A stretch of DNA of 64,000 bases. Source: CAIWTU01 sp963815135. Lineage in GTDB: Bacteria; Desulfobacterota; Desulfuromonadia; Geobacterales; Geobacteraceae. Under the pieces are notes generated by a model, which was not told the DNA's origin, searched no databases, and was given only the letters and a program-made list of their open reading frames with translations. Every line of letters starts with the position of its first letter. Position 1 is the stretch's first letter. Made by a program: the position numbers and the translations under genes. Positions 33,589-43,038 of this stretch are shown in pieces. Location: positions 124,001-188,000 of the forward strand of contig CAWFFO010000012.1 of NCBI GenBank assembly GCA_963815135.1, read 5' to 3'.

Positions 33589-33882
33589 ATGTTTACCCAC
33601 ATTGTTTTTTTCAAACTTGGCGATCAATCCCCGGAAAATATCTCGGAGATGAGGAACATGCTGCTGAGCATGACCGGCAAGATACCGCAGCTTCGGCATC
33701 TCGAAGTCGGCGTCGATATCATACGCTCCGAAAGATCATACGATCTCGTGTTGATAACCAGATTCGATTCTCTCGAAGATATGCGTGACTACCAGGCGCA
33801 TCCCTTCCATGCGGGAGAAATAATTCCGTATGTAAGAAGGATGTCGGAGTCTGTTGTCGCTGTGGATTACGAGTCGGAATGA
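33589..33882 (+). CDS. Dabb (stress-responsive A/B barrel) protein
   Basis: This 97-residue protein has the dimeric alpha/beta-barrel pattern: FTHIVFFKL at the N-terminus, HLEVGVDIIRSERSYDLVLI in the middle, then YQAHPFHAG with the conserved histidines. Members include stress-induced proteins and some cofactor-free enzymes; the function here is unknown. An AGGAG site lies just upstream. The following YkgJ-type gene starts 13 bases after the stop, so the two are probably co-transcribed. Confidence 0.85.
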   Translation: MFTHIVFFKLGDQSPENISEMRNMLLSMTGKIPQLRHLEVGVDIIRSERSYDLVLITRFDSLEDMRDYQAHPFHAGEIIPYVRRMSESVVAVDYESE

Positions 33883-33895
33883 GGATGAACAGTAA

Positions 33896-34441
33896 ATGGA
33901 TATGATGCTGAACTACCTCAATTTTGTGGACAAGGTAGACGGTCTCTGCCGGACAATAGAAAAGGAATATGTTGAAAATATTGCCTGCCGCAGGGGGTGT
34001 GACGGCTGTTGTCGCCACATTTCACTGTTTCCGGTGGAAGCGGTAAATCTTGCGCAGGGGCTGCTGCGGCTTCCGGAAAAAGATGCGATTCAAATCAGGG
34101 AAAAAGCCCGCGCCGCTTCCCCTGACGGACCCTGCCCGCTGCTTGAAGACGGCGCTTGCCGTCTTTATGCCTTCCGCCCGATAATTTGCCGTACCCATGG
34201 GCTCCCCATCCTGACCAGAGAGTTCGGCAATCCGACAATCGACTTTTGTACGAAAAATTTCAGGGAAATTGAATCTCTTCCCGGCCGCGCGGTTATCGAT
34301 CTCGATCTCCTCAATACCTCGCTGGCGGCGATAAACGCCCTGTTTGTTGCCCGATTCTTCACTTGCCCGCCTGAAAAAGAACGTCTTACCATTGCCGAGG
34401 CTCTGCTTCTTCATCAGGATTCTACCGACCTTCACCTGTAG
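33896..34441 (+). CDS. YkgJ-type cysteine-cluster protein (UPF0153)
   Basis: This 181-residue protein has the CxxCCR type cluster as CRRGCDGCCRH near residue 32, then CPLLEDGACRLYAFRPIICR and a later DFCTKNF. The eight-cysteine pattern is that of the YkgJ/UPF0153 family, which probably binds zinc or an Fe-S cluster; the function is unknown. It follows the Dabb gene closely. Confidence 0.85.
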   Translation: MDMMLNYLNFVDKVDGLCRTIEKEYVENIACRRGCDGCCRHISLFPVEAVNLAQGLLRLPEKDAIQIREKARAASPDGPCPLLEDGACRLYAFRPIICRTHGLPILTREFGNPTIDFCTKNFREIESLPGRAVIDLDLLNTSLAAINALFVARFFTCPPEKERLTIAEALLLHQDSTDLHL

Positions 34442-34562
34442 GCCCGCTATTCTAATTCTGCTCAATTGACTACCAGGTGACAATCAAGTTTTTCCTTAAT
34501 TAAACTGCGGTATTTTATGTGCCGCCAGACTCTCCCCGCTCCGACAAGTTGACAAATATAGT
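34442..34562. other. Upstream part of the chemotaxis promoter region
   Basis: No gene or repeat is evident before the sigma-28-like promoter. Confidence 0.35.
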
Positions 34563-34589
34563 TAAAGTTTGCGGCAAATGTGACGATTA
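34563..34589 (+). promoter_or_regulatory. Sigma-28 (FliA)-type promoter for the chemotaxis operon
   Basis: TAAAGTTT (34563-34570), an 11-base spacer and GACGATTA (34582-34589) match the FliA consensus TAAAGTTT-N11-GCCGATAA at 14 of 16 positions. It lies about 215 bases before cheW. Confidence 0.6.
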
Positions 34590-34804
34590 AGATATCTATC
34601 CAGCCGGGAAACTGGTGTTCAGTTTTGAATGTCCCAAGTCGGTTTTTTTTCATTCCGACCGAAAAAAGGCGGTCTGAGTTAACTGACAATTACCGGGCCT
34701 CCCTCCTGCTGGAATGGATGACATCCCGGACTTATTGCAAATACAAAAGTCATGCTCATAAAAGAGTGGCTTTTTATTCAGGTTAAACAGGTAAAGGAGA
34801 AACC

Positions 34805-35299
34805 ATGGATACAGGAGAAAAAGAAACGAGACAATATCTGACCTTCAAACTGGCTGAAGAAACCTTTGCGGTTAACGTGGCCAAGGTTCGGGAAATCCTC
34901 GATTTCATAAGCATCACCAAGGTGCCGCGGACCCCGGATTTCATGCGCGGAGTCATAAATCTCCGGGGCAGCGTCGTGCCGGTCGTGGACATGAAGCTGA
35001 AGTTCGGTATGGAAGAGACCGAGAAAACCGTTGATACCTGCATCATTGTCCTTGAAGTGGCGATCGATGACGAAACGACGATTGTCGGAGCACTGGCAGA
35101 TTCCGTTGAAGAAGTAGTCGAACTGGAGCCCGGGCAGATCGAGCCGCCGCCGCGCATCGGCATGAAGCTGGATACCGATTTCATCAGCGGCATGGGCAAG
35201 ATCGGCGAGGAATTCGTTATTATCCTCGATACCGACAGGATCTTCAGTTTTGAAGAGGTCGAGACATTGGGCGAAATGAGCGAACCGGACGCCGCATAG
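34805..35299 (+). CDS. cheW: Chemotaxis coupling protein CheW
   Basis: This 164-residue protein is a single CheW domain (QYLTFKLAEETFAVNVAKVR, VPRTPDFMRGVINLRG, VVDMKLKFG, IVGALADSVEEVVEL), linking receptors to CheA. The NLRG turn that contacts receptors is intact. It is the first gene of the chemotaxis operon, with AAAGGAG upstream, and is followed by a large receptor gene 41 bases later. No fused receiver domain is present, so it is a canonical CheW and not CheV. Confidence 0.95.
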   Translation: MDTGEKETRQYLTFKLAEETFAVNVAKVREILDFISITKVPRTPDFMRGVINLRGSVVPVVDMKLKFGMEETEKTVDTCIIVLEVAIDDETTIVGALADSVEEVVELEPGQIEPPPRIGMKLDTDFISGMGKIGEEFVIILDTDRIFSFEEVETLGEMSEPDAA

Positions 35300-35340
35300 A
35301 CATATATGGGAATTTACAATTATTCAGGAAAGGGAAAAAT

Positions 35341-38300
35341 ATGAGTTATGGAATGAGTGGAAACGAAATTAGCCTCAGGGCGAAACTGTTTGCCGGATTT
35401 TTTTTCGCGGCGTGTATTGTCGGTTTGATCGGAGGTTACGGCTACCTTCGTATAAGTGCTCCTGGTGCAAACGGCGGGACGACTCTGCTGGTAATCACCG
35501 TAATCGGCATGCTTGTTGTCATGGGTCTCGGGTTGTTCATCAACAGTTTTGTCAAACGTTATCTTGAGCCTGTTCAGGATGCCGCGAAACGCATCGAACA
35601 GTTGAGCCGGGGGGAAATCTTCGATGAGATAAGCGAAGGCTACCAAGGTGAATTTGCCGGACTCAAGGAAAGTCTCAATCGTCTGAGAAATGCCCTCGAT
35701 GAGTTACGCGTCGATGTGAGAGAGATGTGCATATCTTCCTATGAAGGATTGCTCGACAAGCGGGTCGATCCGGACAGGCACGAAGGTTTCTTTTCGAAAG
35801 TAGTCGGTGGCATGAACAATATCTTCGAGAATGTGACCGCACCTCTTAAGCTGTCTGCTGTGTACATGGAAAAAATCAGCAAAGGCGAGATACCCGAAAA
35901 AATTTCCGAAGAATACCGGGGCGACTATAACGGCATCAAGGAGAGCACCAACCATTTCGTTGATACGATGAACGAGCTGCGTTGCGAGCTTGAGATGCTG
36001 ATCAAGGCAAGCAAGGACGGTGATCTCGGAGTCAAGGGTAACGTTTCCCGATTCCAGGGCGAGTGGGCAGATATCGTAAAGGGGCTGAACGAACTGATAT
36101 ACGGTTTCGGCGCGCCCATAAGGGTCATAGCTTCTTATCTGGACAAGATCGGCAAGGGCGATATCCCTCCCAGAATTGTCAATGAATACAATGGCGCATT
36201 CAAGGCAATCAAGAACAATCTCAACGGCATGATAGACGCCATCAAGGCACTGGTCGATGATAGCGAAATGCTTGTAAACGCGGCTGTCAGGGGAGAGTTT
36301 GAAACACGGGCCGATGCATCGAGGCATAACGGCGAATATCAGGTTATTGTTGAAGGAATCAACAAGACTCTCGATACGGTCGTTGACAAGAACGGCTGGT
36401 ACGAAGCGATCATCGATGCGGTGCCGTTCCCGATCCATGTAACCGACATGGATATGAACTGGACCTTCCTGAACAAGCCGTTTGAAAAGCTGCTGGTGGA
36501 AGCGGGCCAGATCAAGGACCGCGACTCGGCGCTGGGCGCGCCGTGCTGCAACGCCGCCGCCAACATTTGCAACACGGACGGCTGCGGCATCAAGCAGCTG
36601 AACAAGGGGGTGCCGGAGAGCTTCTTCGACTGGCACGGTTCCAAGTGCAAGCAGGACACTTCATATCTTGTCAACAAGAAGGGCGAGAAAATAGGCTACG
36701 TCGAGGTGGTGCAGGATCTTACGGCAATCATCAAGGCACGCGACTACACCAGGGATCAGGTGGAAAAGATGGCGGCCAACCTGCTGCTTCTGGCCGAAGG
36801 CGACCTGAATCTCGATCTCGATCTTGCGGAAGCGGACCAGTACACGAAGGAAGCTTACGACAATTTCGCCAAGATTAACAGCAGTCTCGCTTCGGTGAAG
36901 AGCGCTGTCGGCGGCATGATCCAGGATACCGAGACACTAGTCGAAGCGGCTCTGCACGGCGATTTCGAAAAGCGGGCCGATGCATTACGGCATAACGGCG
37001 AATACCGGACCATCGTTGAAGGCATAAACAAGACCCTGGATACGGTTGCGGACAAGAACGGCTGGTACGAGGCGATCATCGATGCGGTGCCGTTCCCGAT
37101 CCATGTAACCGACATGGACATGAAATGGACTTTCATGAACAAGCCGTTCGAGAAACTGCTGATGGAAGCGGGCCGCATCAAGGATCGAATATCTGCGCAG
37201 GGCCTCCCGTGCAGCAACGCCGCCGCCAACATCTGCAACAATGATGGTTGCGGCATCAAACAGCTCAACCGGGGGGTCACGGAAAGCTTCTTCGACTGGC
37301 ACGGCTCCAAGTGCAAGCAGGACACTTCTTATCTTGTCAACAAGAGCGGTGAGAAAATAGGCTACGTTGAAGTTGTCCAGGATCTGACCGCCATGATCAG
37401 CGCCAAAGATTACACCCAGGAAGAGGTTGAGCGCCTGGCGAACAACCTGCTGCTGCTGGCCCGGGGCGACCTGGGTTTTGACGTGAATATCAAACCGGCC
37501 GACCAATATACGAGGGAAGCCCATGAGAACTTCTCCAGGATCAACAACAGTCTCAAAGAAGTAAAAGGCTCCATGGAAGAAATCACCGAAGTTGCCAAGG
37601 AGATTGCCGACGGCAACCTGATGGTCAGCGTCAAACCGCGTTCTCCGGAAGACGAGTTGATGATTGCCCTGGCAAGCATGGTGGAAAAACTGAATGGTGT
37701 CGTAAATGATGTCAAGAGCGCTGCGGATAACGTGGCGGATGGCAGCAAGGAAATGAGCAGCAATTCCGAACAGATGTCCCAGGGGGCAGCCGAGCAGGCC
37801 GCGTCGGCGGAAGAGGCTTCATCCTCCATGGAACAGATGTCCTCCAATATCAGGCAGAACGCCGATAATGCGATGCAGACGGAAAAAATCGCGGTTAAGT
37901 CATCGGAAGAAGCCCAGGAAGGCGGCAAGGCCGTCGCCCAGACTGTGTCGGCAATGAAGCAGATCGCGGAAAAGATCAATATCGTCGAGGAAATCGCCCG
38001 CCAGACCAACATGCTGGCGCTGAACGCCGCAATTGAAGCGGCACGCGCCGGCGAGCACGGCAAGGGGTTTGCCGTGGTGGCCGCCGAAGTGCGCAAGCTG
38101 GCCGAACGCAGCCAGTCCGCTGCCGGCGAGATCAGCGAACTTTCCGCCAGCAGTGTCGAAATCGCCGAAAAGGCAGGCGCATTACTGGCCAACATCCTGC
38201 CCGGTATCGAAAAGACCGCCGACCTGGTGAAGGAGATCACTGCCGCCAGCCGTGAGCAGGATTCTGGCGCCGAGCAGATCAACAAGGCCATTCAGCAGCT

Positions 38301-38598
38301 CGATCTGGTTATCCAGAAAAACGCGGGCGCCGCAGAGGAAATGTCTTCAACGGCTGAAGAGTTGTCGGCCCAGGCCGAACAGCTGCAGTCTGCGGTAGCA
38401 TTTTTCCGCACCGAAGATACGCATCGGGCTTCCGCGGCAAGCAAGCCCAGAGTGAAAACGGCCGAGCCGAAAGCCGCGGTAAAGATAGCGGTAAAAGCGC
38501 AGGCCAACGGCTATCAGAAAAAGCAGGCAATCCCGGAAAACGGATTTGCCTTTAATCTCGACACGGATCACCTGGATTCACAGTTCGAGAGATTCTAG
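35341..38598 (+). CDS. Large methyl-accepting chemotaxis protein with tandem HAMP and duplicated PAS units
   Basis: This 1085-residue receptor has two N-terminal membrane helices separated by only about a dozen residues (so no periplasmic sensor domain), a series of HAMP-like repeats (residues about 60-300), two near-identical PAS units (about residues 306-530 and 528-750) each containing PCxNAAANIC and GCGIKQLN cysteines plus SKCKQDTSY, and a C-terminal signalling tip (QTNMLALNAAIEAARAGEHG, KGFAVVAAEVRKLAERS). It probably senses a cytoplasmic redox, metal or small-molecule signal. There is no CheR-tethering pentapeptide. It is co-transcribed with cheW. Confidence 0.9.
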   Translation: MSYGMSGNEISLRAKLFAGFFFAACIVGLIGGYGYLRISAPGANGGTTLLVITVIGMLVVMGLGLFINSFVKRYLEPVQDAAKRIEQLSRGEIFDEISEGYQGEFAGLKESLNRLRNALDELRVDVREMCISSYEGLLDKRVDPDRHEGFFSKVVGGMNNIFENVTAPLKLSAVYMEKISKGEIPEKISEEYRGDYNGIKESTNHFVDTMNELRCELEMLIKASKDGDLGVKGNVSRFQGEWADIVKGLNELIYGFGAPIRVIASYLDKIGKGDIPPRIVNEYNGAFKAIKNNLNGMIDAIKALVDDSEMLVNAAVRGEFETRADASRHNGEYQVIVEGINKTLDTVVDKNGWYEAIIDAVPFPIHVTDMDMNWTFLNKPFEKLLVEAGQIKDRDSALGAPCCNAAANICNTDGCGIKQLNKGVPESFFDWHGSKCKQDTSYLVNKKGEKIGYVEVVQDLTAIIKARDYTRDQVEKMAANLLLLAEGDLNLDLDLAEADQYTKEAYDNFAKINSSLASVKSAVGGMIQDTETLVEAALHGDFEKRADALRHNGEYRTIVEGINKTLDTVADKNGWYEAIIDAVPFPIHVTDMDMKWTFMNKPFEKLLMEAGRIKDRISAQGLPCSNAAANICNNDGCGIKQLNRGVTESFFDWHGSKCKQDTSYLVNKSGEKIGYVEVVQDLTAMISAKDYTQEEVERLANNLLLLARGDLGFDVNIKPADQYTREAHENFSRINNSLKEVKGSMEEITEVAKEIADGNLMVSVKPRSPEDELMIALASMVEKLNGVVNDVKSAADNVADGSKEMSSNSEQMSQGAAEQAASAEEASSSMEQMSSNIRQNADNAMQTEKIAVKSSEEAQEGGKAVAQTVSAMKQIAEKINIVEEIARQTNMLALNAAIEAARAGEHGKGFAVVAAEVRKLAERSQSAAGEISELSASSVEIAEKAGALLANILPGIEKTADLVKEITAASREQDSGAEQINKAIQQLDLVIQKNAGAAEEMSSTAEELSAQAEQLQSAVAFFRTEDTHRASAASKPRVKTAEPKAAVKIAVKAQANGYQKKQAIPENGFAFNLDTDHLDSQFERF
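36256..37590 (+). repeat. In-frame tandem duplication of a PAS unit inside the receptor gene
   Basis: Two adjacent segments of about 666 bases (36256-36921 and 36922-37590) encode homologous PAS-plus-linker modules. Long stretches, for example around 36390-36455 and 37050-37115, are almost identical at nucleotide level, implying recent duplication or gene conversion. Confidence 0.85.
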
Positions 38599-38711
38599 TC
38601 TCCGGAAATTCCAATTTTGAACGCTCCCCCCTCCCTTCGATGAGAGGGGGCTCCCTTGTGGGAGAGGGGAAAATTGTAATCCGAAACACCAAATCCGAGG
38701 TAAAGGTCGAA

Positions 38712-39899
38712 ATGAAAAACGGAACGATAAAATTTAATGTATTCACCGGATCGCTGCTTCTGGCAGCGTCAGTCCCTTCACTCATCCGGGATGACACGAT
38801 TCGCATCATAACCGCCGGTTCACTGTTTATCGTTCTCACGGCGGTTGCCTGTGTGCTGGCCGGGAAAATACTCACTAACGGCAAATCGGAAGAAGAGCAT
38901 AAAATTGATATGAGTATTTCTCCTGATCCGGACCACGACCCGGTTCAGGAATTCCTTGAAAGAAAAATGCAGATGATCCCGGTTCTGACAAACCAGCTTG
39001 ACAGCGTGATCCAGGAAACTGAAACAGCCGTGCTTGAGATCGGCGATAAATTCATGAATATCGTTTCCCATGCAAGGAATAACGCGAGGCGTGCAGCCAA
39101 TGCCTTCGGAGAAGTCATGGGTGCCGAAGGGGAAGGAAGCGATGCCCTCATAAAGCTGAGCAGGGAGGCGCTGGCGGCGGTAATGGAGAATCTGCGCGAT
39201 GTGAGCGATGTGGCCAGGCAGGCGCTGGGCAACATACAGGGCATGAACCGGACCATGGAAAAGATCAGCGAAGTGGTCCAGGAGATCGAATACATCGCCG
39301 ACCAGACCAATCTGCTTGCGCTGAACGCCTCAATTGAAGCGGCAAGGGCCGGCGAGCACGGCAGGGGATTCGCCGTTGTAGCCGACGAGGTGCGCAAGCT
39401 GTCGGCGCGTTCAACCACGGCGGCAAGCGAAATCGGAAAGCTGATAAAGAAAGTCGAGTCGGAAATTAACGTCATTTACGCGGAAACTGAAATGAGCGCG
39501 GAAAAAAACGGGCACCGTTCGAAGGAATCGGAAGAAATCATGAACAACACCCTGGGCAGGCTCGATAACGTAATGAACAGGGTACGCGGCGAACTTGACA
39601 GCCTGTCCGCCGATACGGAATCCCTTGCCGGTGAAATCAGCGGGGTTGTCTTTTCCATGCAGTTCCAGGATATCACCAGGCAGAAGATAGAACATGTCAT
39701 AGAGCCGCTGAAAGCGTTTAAAACGGAGTCAGAAGAAATACTGCGGATGGCCTGCGAGCCCCTCGCCGGTATCAGAGGACAGACTTCCAATGGCGGCATG
39801 ACATGGCTCGAAAACATGTATACCATGGAGTCGGAGCGGCAGGTCATGATGGAGACTTTGTCATTAGTGAAAGAAGAACCTGTTTTAACTGTTTTCTAG
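38712..39899 (+). CDS. Atypical MCP-like protein with a CheZ-type phosphatase motif
   Basis: This 395-residue protein has two N-terminal hydrophobic segments (FTGSLLLAASVPSL, ITAGSLFIVLTAVACVLAG), no HAMP domain, and an MCP tip (QTNLLALNASIEAARAGEHG). It then has a C-terminal helix FSMQFQDITRQKIEHVIEP, matching the CheZ active motif (DxxxQ within QDxxxQ). It may therefore dephosphorylate CheY-P as well as signal. The start at 38712 has a GAGG/AAAGG site; an upstream ATG at 38640 lies in a GC-rich hairpin-like stretch. The operon lacks cheZ, cheC or cheX. Confidence 0.8.
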   Translation: MKNGTIKFNVFTGSLLLAASVPSLIRDDTIRIITAGSLFIVLTAVACVLAGKILTNGKSEEEHKIDMSISPDPDHDPVQEFLERKMQMIPVLTNQLDSVIQETETAVLEIGDKFMNIVSHARNNARRAANAFGEVMGAEGEGSDALIKLSREALAAVMENLRDVSDVARQALGNIQGMNRTMEKISEVVQEIEYIADQTNLLALNASIEAARAGEHGRGFAVVADEVRKLSARSTTAASEIGKLIKKVESEINVIYAETEMSAEKNGHRSKESEEIMNNTLGRLDNVMNRVRGELDSLSADTESLAGEISGVVFSMQFQDITRQKIEHVIEPLKAFKTESEEILRMACEPLAGIRGQTSNGGMTWLENMYTMESERQVMMETLSLVKEEPVLTVF

Positions 39900-40139
39900 C
39901 CAGGCTCAGTCCGGAAACCCGCATAATTACTTTCAAGAGCGGGGTTGGGGCTTTACCGGAGCAAACAGAACGGTTTTTATGCAAGCAATCAATTCGAGGA
40001 TAAATGCCCGAGCTGACTGTTTTTATTTTTTCGTGTAGCAATGGTTCAGAATTTCTGTTTGATTCGGGAAAGACGCGACCACGGTCCTGGCAGATGCTTT
40101 CCTGATGGAAGCTAACTATAATTTACGAGGTAAAGCGAA

Positions 40140-40505
40140 ATGGCACACACCCTTTTGATTGTTGACGATTCCGCGTCAATGCGGCAGATGGTCACTTTTA
40201 CCCTGCAGGACGCCGGGTACGAGGTAATAGCGGCGGGTAACGGCAGAGAGGCCCTGGGCAAGCTGGATGGCGGCAAAATATCCATGGTGATCACCGACCT
40301 GAACATGCCGGAAATGGACGGCATCGAACTGATCAGGCAGCTTCGGGGAAAGCCGGGATACAAATTCATTCCCATAGTCATGTTGACCACGGAATCGCAG
40401 GATGCCAAAAAACAGGCGGGAAAGCAGGCAGGGGCGAGTGGCTGGATGGTCAAACCGTTCAAACCGGAGCAGCTGGTGGAAACGGTCAGAAGATTCGTAA
40501 AATAG
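40140..40505 (+). CDS. cheY: Chemotaxis response regulator CheY
   Basis: This 121-residue single receiver domain has the acidic pocket (VDDS at 8-11), phospho-acceptor D53 in ITDLNMPEMDG, the switch threonine in VMLTTES and the conserved lysine in MVKPF. It carries the signal from CheA to the motility apparatus. It lies between the second receptor gene and the STAS gene, with AGGTAAAGC upstream. Confidence 0.93.
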   Translation: MAHTLLIVDDSASMRQMVTFTLQDAGYEVIAAGNGREALGKLDGGKISMVITDLNMPEMDGIELIRQLRGKPGYKFIPIVMLTTESQDAKKQAGKQAGASGWMVKPFKPEQLVETVRRFVK

Positions 40506-40524
40506 CCAGGACGGAGAATAACAG

Positions 40525-40869
40525 ATGAACTGTCACTTCCTGCAGTCCACGGAGAGCGGTATTTTGACCATTACCGGAGAAATGGGCATAGAACAGGCTT
40601 CGGAATTGAAATCGTCCCTGGCGCAAGCGCTTGAGCAGTCGCCGCGGATCGAGGTGGACCTGTCCGGGGTGGAATCCGTGCACCTGTGCTGCCTGCAGCT
40701 GCTCTGCACGGCCCACAAGAACGCGGTGCAATCGGGGAAAATGCTGGAACTCCGCAACGCAGGAACAGAGTTCCGGAAGGGCGCGCTTGATGCCGGATTT
40801 ATCCGTCACACGGGATGTCTGGATGAGTGCGGCACGGTCTGTTTCTGGCTCGAACGCGACGGGGACTGA
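40525..40869 (+). CDS. STAS-domain protein without a phosphorylatable Ser/Thr
   Basis: This 114-residue protein is a single STAS domain (ILTITGEMGIEQASELKSSL, then IEVDLSGVESV) like SpoIIAA or the STAS proteins in other chemotaxis operons. At the usual phospho-site (D-S/T-[SA]-G before LQLL) the sequence reads HLCC, so no serine or threonine is available. It may bind nucleotide or CheA without regulation by phosphorylation. It sits 19 bases after cheY and before cheA. Confidence 0.8.
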   Translation: MNCHFLQSTESGILTITGEMGIEQASELKSSLAQALEQSPRIEVDLSGVESVHLCCLQLLCTAHKNAVQSGKMLELRNAGTEFRKGALDAGFIRHTGCLDECGTVCFWLERDGD

Positions 40870-40936
40870 AGCAAGCTTCAGGATGATAACAGGGTGAACG
40901 GGACAATACATTTGAAGTTGGCGACAGGGGCAATAC

Positions 40937-43018
40937 ATGGGGATGAATGACATACATGCCGAAGCATTCAGGGAAGAGGCAATCGAGTTACTGACCGAGC
41001 TGGAGTCGGCGCTCCTGGAACTTGAGGAAAACCCTGAGGACGACGAGCTGATCGGCCGTACTTTCCGGGCCATGCATACCATCAAAGGCTCGGGCGCCAT
41101 GTTCGGCTTTACCGAAATATCCGAGTTCACCCATGAAGTTGAAACGGTGTACGACCTGGTCCGCAACGGAGTAACTGCTGTCAGCAGGGAGCTTGTCGGT
41201 GAGACTCTCAAGGCGTGCGATCTGATCCGTTGCCTGCTGGATGGCGGGGAAGGGGTCGATGCGAACGAGAAGCAGCGGCTGACGGATACGTTCAAGGTCA
41301 TGGCGCAACGCCCGGGCGCTGGGGAACCGCAGCGGGAAAATGAGCCGATCATCGACTTTCCCGAAGAAAACAAAGAGGTTGAAAAGACCTATCGCATCAG
41401 GTTCAAGCCTCCCGGCGAAATATTTCTTTGCGGAACGGACCCGGTCAATCTGCTGGATGAGCTCAGGCATCTGGGTGAATGCCGCGTGATCGCCCACCTC
41501 GATGAAATTCCGTCTTTCGACGATATCGATCCGGAACGCTGCTACATTTATTGGGATATTATCCTGACGACGAACAGGGGGATAGACTCCATCAGAGACA
41601 TCTTCATCTTTGTCGAGGATGACAGCGAGCTGAAAATTGAGGTTATCGACGAAAGCGGTGGCGTGTTCGACGAACCGGCCTGCAAGAAGCTCGGGGAAAT
41701 ACTCGTGGAGCGGGGCGATCTGACCCCCGAAGACATGGAAAAAGTCTTGAAGGGCAGAAAGCGCTTCGGTGAAATGGTGGTGGAGCAGCGACTGGCGAGC
41801 CCCTCGCAGGTCGAGGCGGCGCTCGTGGAGCAGCGTCAGGTGCGCGAGGTCCGGCAGAAGCGACAGAACGTCGAAACCGCGGCCAGCATCCGTGTTCCCT
41901 CGGAGAAACTTGACAAGCTGGTGGATCTCGTCGGAGAACTGGTGACGGTCCAGGCGCGTTTGAGCCAGACCGCAGGACAGCGTGGCGACTCGCAGCTTAC
42001 TCTCATAGCAGAAGAGGTCGAGAGGTTGACATCGGAGTTGCGGGACAGTACCCTGAATATACGTATGATGCCGATAGGCGCGACATTCAGCAAATTCAGG
42101 CGACTGGTGCGGGATCTTTCCGATGAATTGCACAAAGAGGTGGAAATGACCACCGAGGGTGCTGAGACGGAACTGGACAAAACCGTTATCGAGCGGCTCA
42201 ATGATCCCCTCGTGCATATCATCCGCAACAGCATCGACCATGGCCTGGAGAGCCCGGAAGCCCGCGAGGCTGCGGGCAAGCCCCGGCAGGGGACGGTTGC
42301 ACTCACGGCGCTCCAGTCAGGTGACAGTGTCGAGATAATTATAAAGGACGACGGAGCCGGCCTTGACAAGGACGCGATACGGGCCAAGGCCATCGAAAAA
42401 AAGCTGATTTCCGAAACTGCGGAGCTGTCGGAAAAAGAGCTGTTTAACCTGATTTTTGCCCCGGGGTTCTCCACCGCAAAAAAAATAACCGGTGTATCCG
42501 GCCGGGGAGTGGGGATGGATGTTGTCAGGCAGTCCATCGAGTCGCTTCGGGGAACCATTGACATCAGCAGCAGGAAAGGGGAAGGGACAACCATCACCAT
42601 CCGGCTGCCGCTCACCCTGGCTATCATAGAGAGCCTGCTGGTGAAGATCGGTGGAGGCAGTTACGTCATTCCGCTCTCCATGGTAGAGGAGTGTATCGAG
42701 TTGACCGGCGTGGACATTGCCAGAGCGCACGGAAGGCACCTGGCCGGCGTCCGGGGGGGATTCGTCTCTTACATTCCGCTCCGGGACCGGTTCGGGATTG
42801 AGGTAGACCCTCCGGACATTCAGCAAATCGTTATAACCGAGTCGGCCGGCGAAAGGGTCGGACTGCTGGTGGATACGGTCATCGGCGAGCACCAGACGGT
42901 AATTAAATCCCTAGGCAAGGCATATCGCGGCGTTCAGGGAATCTCCGGAGCGACTATTCTGGGTGATGGCTCCGTGGCGCTGATCCTTGATGTACCGAAC
43001 CTGGTAAAAACGGGGTAA
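40937..43018 (+). CDS. cheA: Chemotaxis histidine kinase CheA
   Basis: This 693-residue kinase has an HPt domain with H47 in RAMHTIKGSGAMFG, a central region, the dimerisation domain P3 (VPSEKLDKLVDLVGELVTVQ), a catalytic P4 domain with HIIRNSIDHGLE (N box), DDGAGLD (G1) and GRGVGMDVV (G2), and a CheW-like P5 domain. Between HPt and P3 it has about 60 residues (KKLGEILVERGDLTPEDMEK onward) resembling the N-terminal domain of type II secretion ATPases, in place of a clear CheY-binding P2. It phosphorylates CheY and CheB. Confidence 0.95.
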   Translation: MGMNDIHAEAFREEAIELLTELESALLELEENPEDDELIGRTFRAMHTIKGSGAMFGFTEISEFTHEVETVYDLVRNGVTAVSRELVGETLKACDLIRCLLDGGEGVDANEKQRLTDTFKVMAQRPGAGEPQRENEPIIDFPEENKEVEKTYRIRFKPPGEIFLCGTDPVNLLDELRHLGECRVIAHLDEIPSFDDIDPERCYIYWDIILTTNRGIDSIRDIFIFVEDDSELKIEVIDESGGVFDEPACKKLGEILVERGDLTPEDMEKVLKGRKRFGEMVVEQRLASPSQVEAALVEQRQVREVRQKRQNVETAASIRVPSEKLDKLVDLVGELVTVQARLSQTAGQRGDSQLTLIAEEVERLTSELRDSTLNIRMMPIGATFSKFRRLVRDLSDELHKEVEMTTEGAETELDKTVIERLNDPLVHIIRNSIDHGLESPEAREAAGKPRQGTVALTALQSGDSVEIIIKDDGAGLDKDAIRAKAIEKKLISETAELSEKELFNLIFAPGFSTAKKITGVSGRGVGMDVVRQSIESLRGTIDISSRKGEGTTITIRLPLTLAIIESLLVKIGGGSYVIPLSMVEECIELTGVDIARAHGRHLAGVRGGFVSYIPLRDRFGIEVDPPDIQQIVITESAGERVGLLVDTVIGEHQTVIKSLGKAYRGVQGISGATILGDGSVALILDVPNLVKTG

Positions 43019-43038
43019 AAGGGGTCGGGAAATTATTT

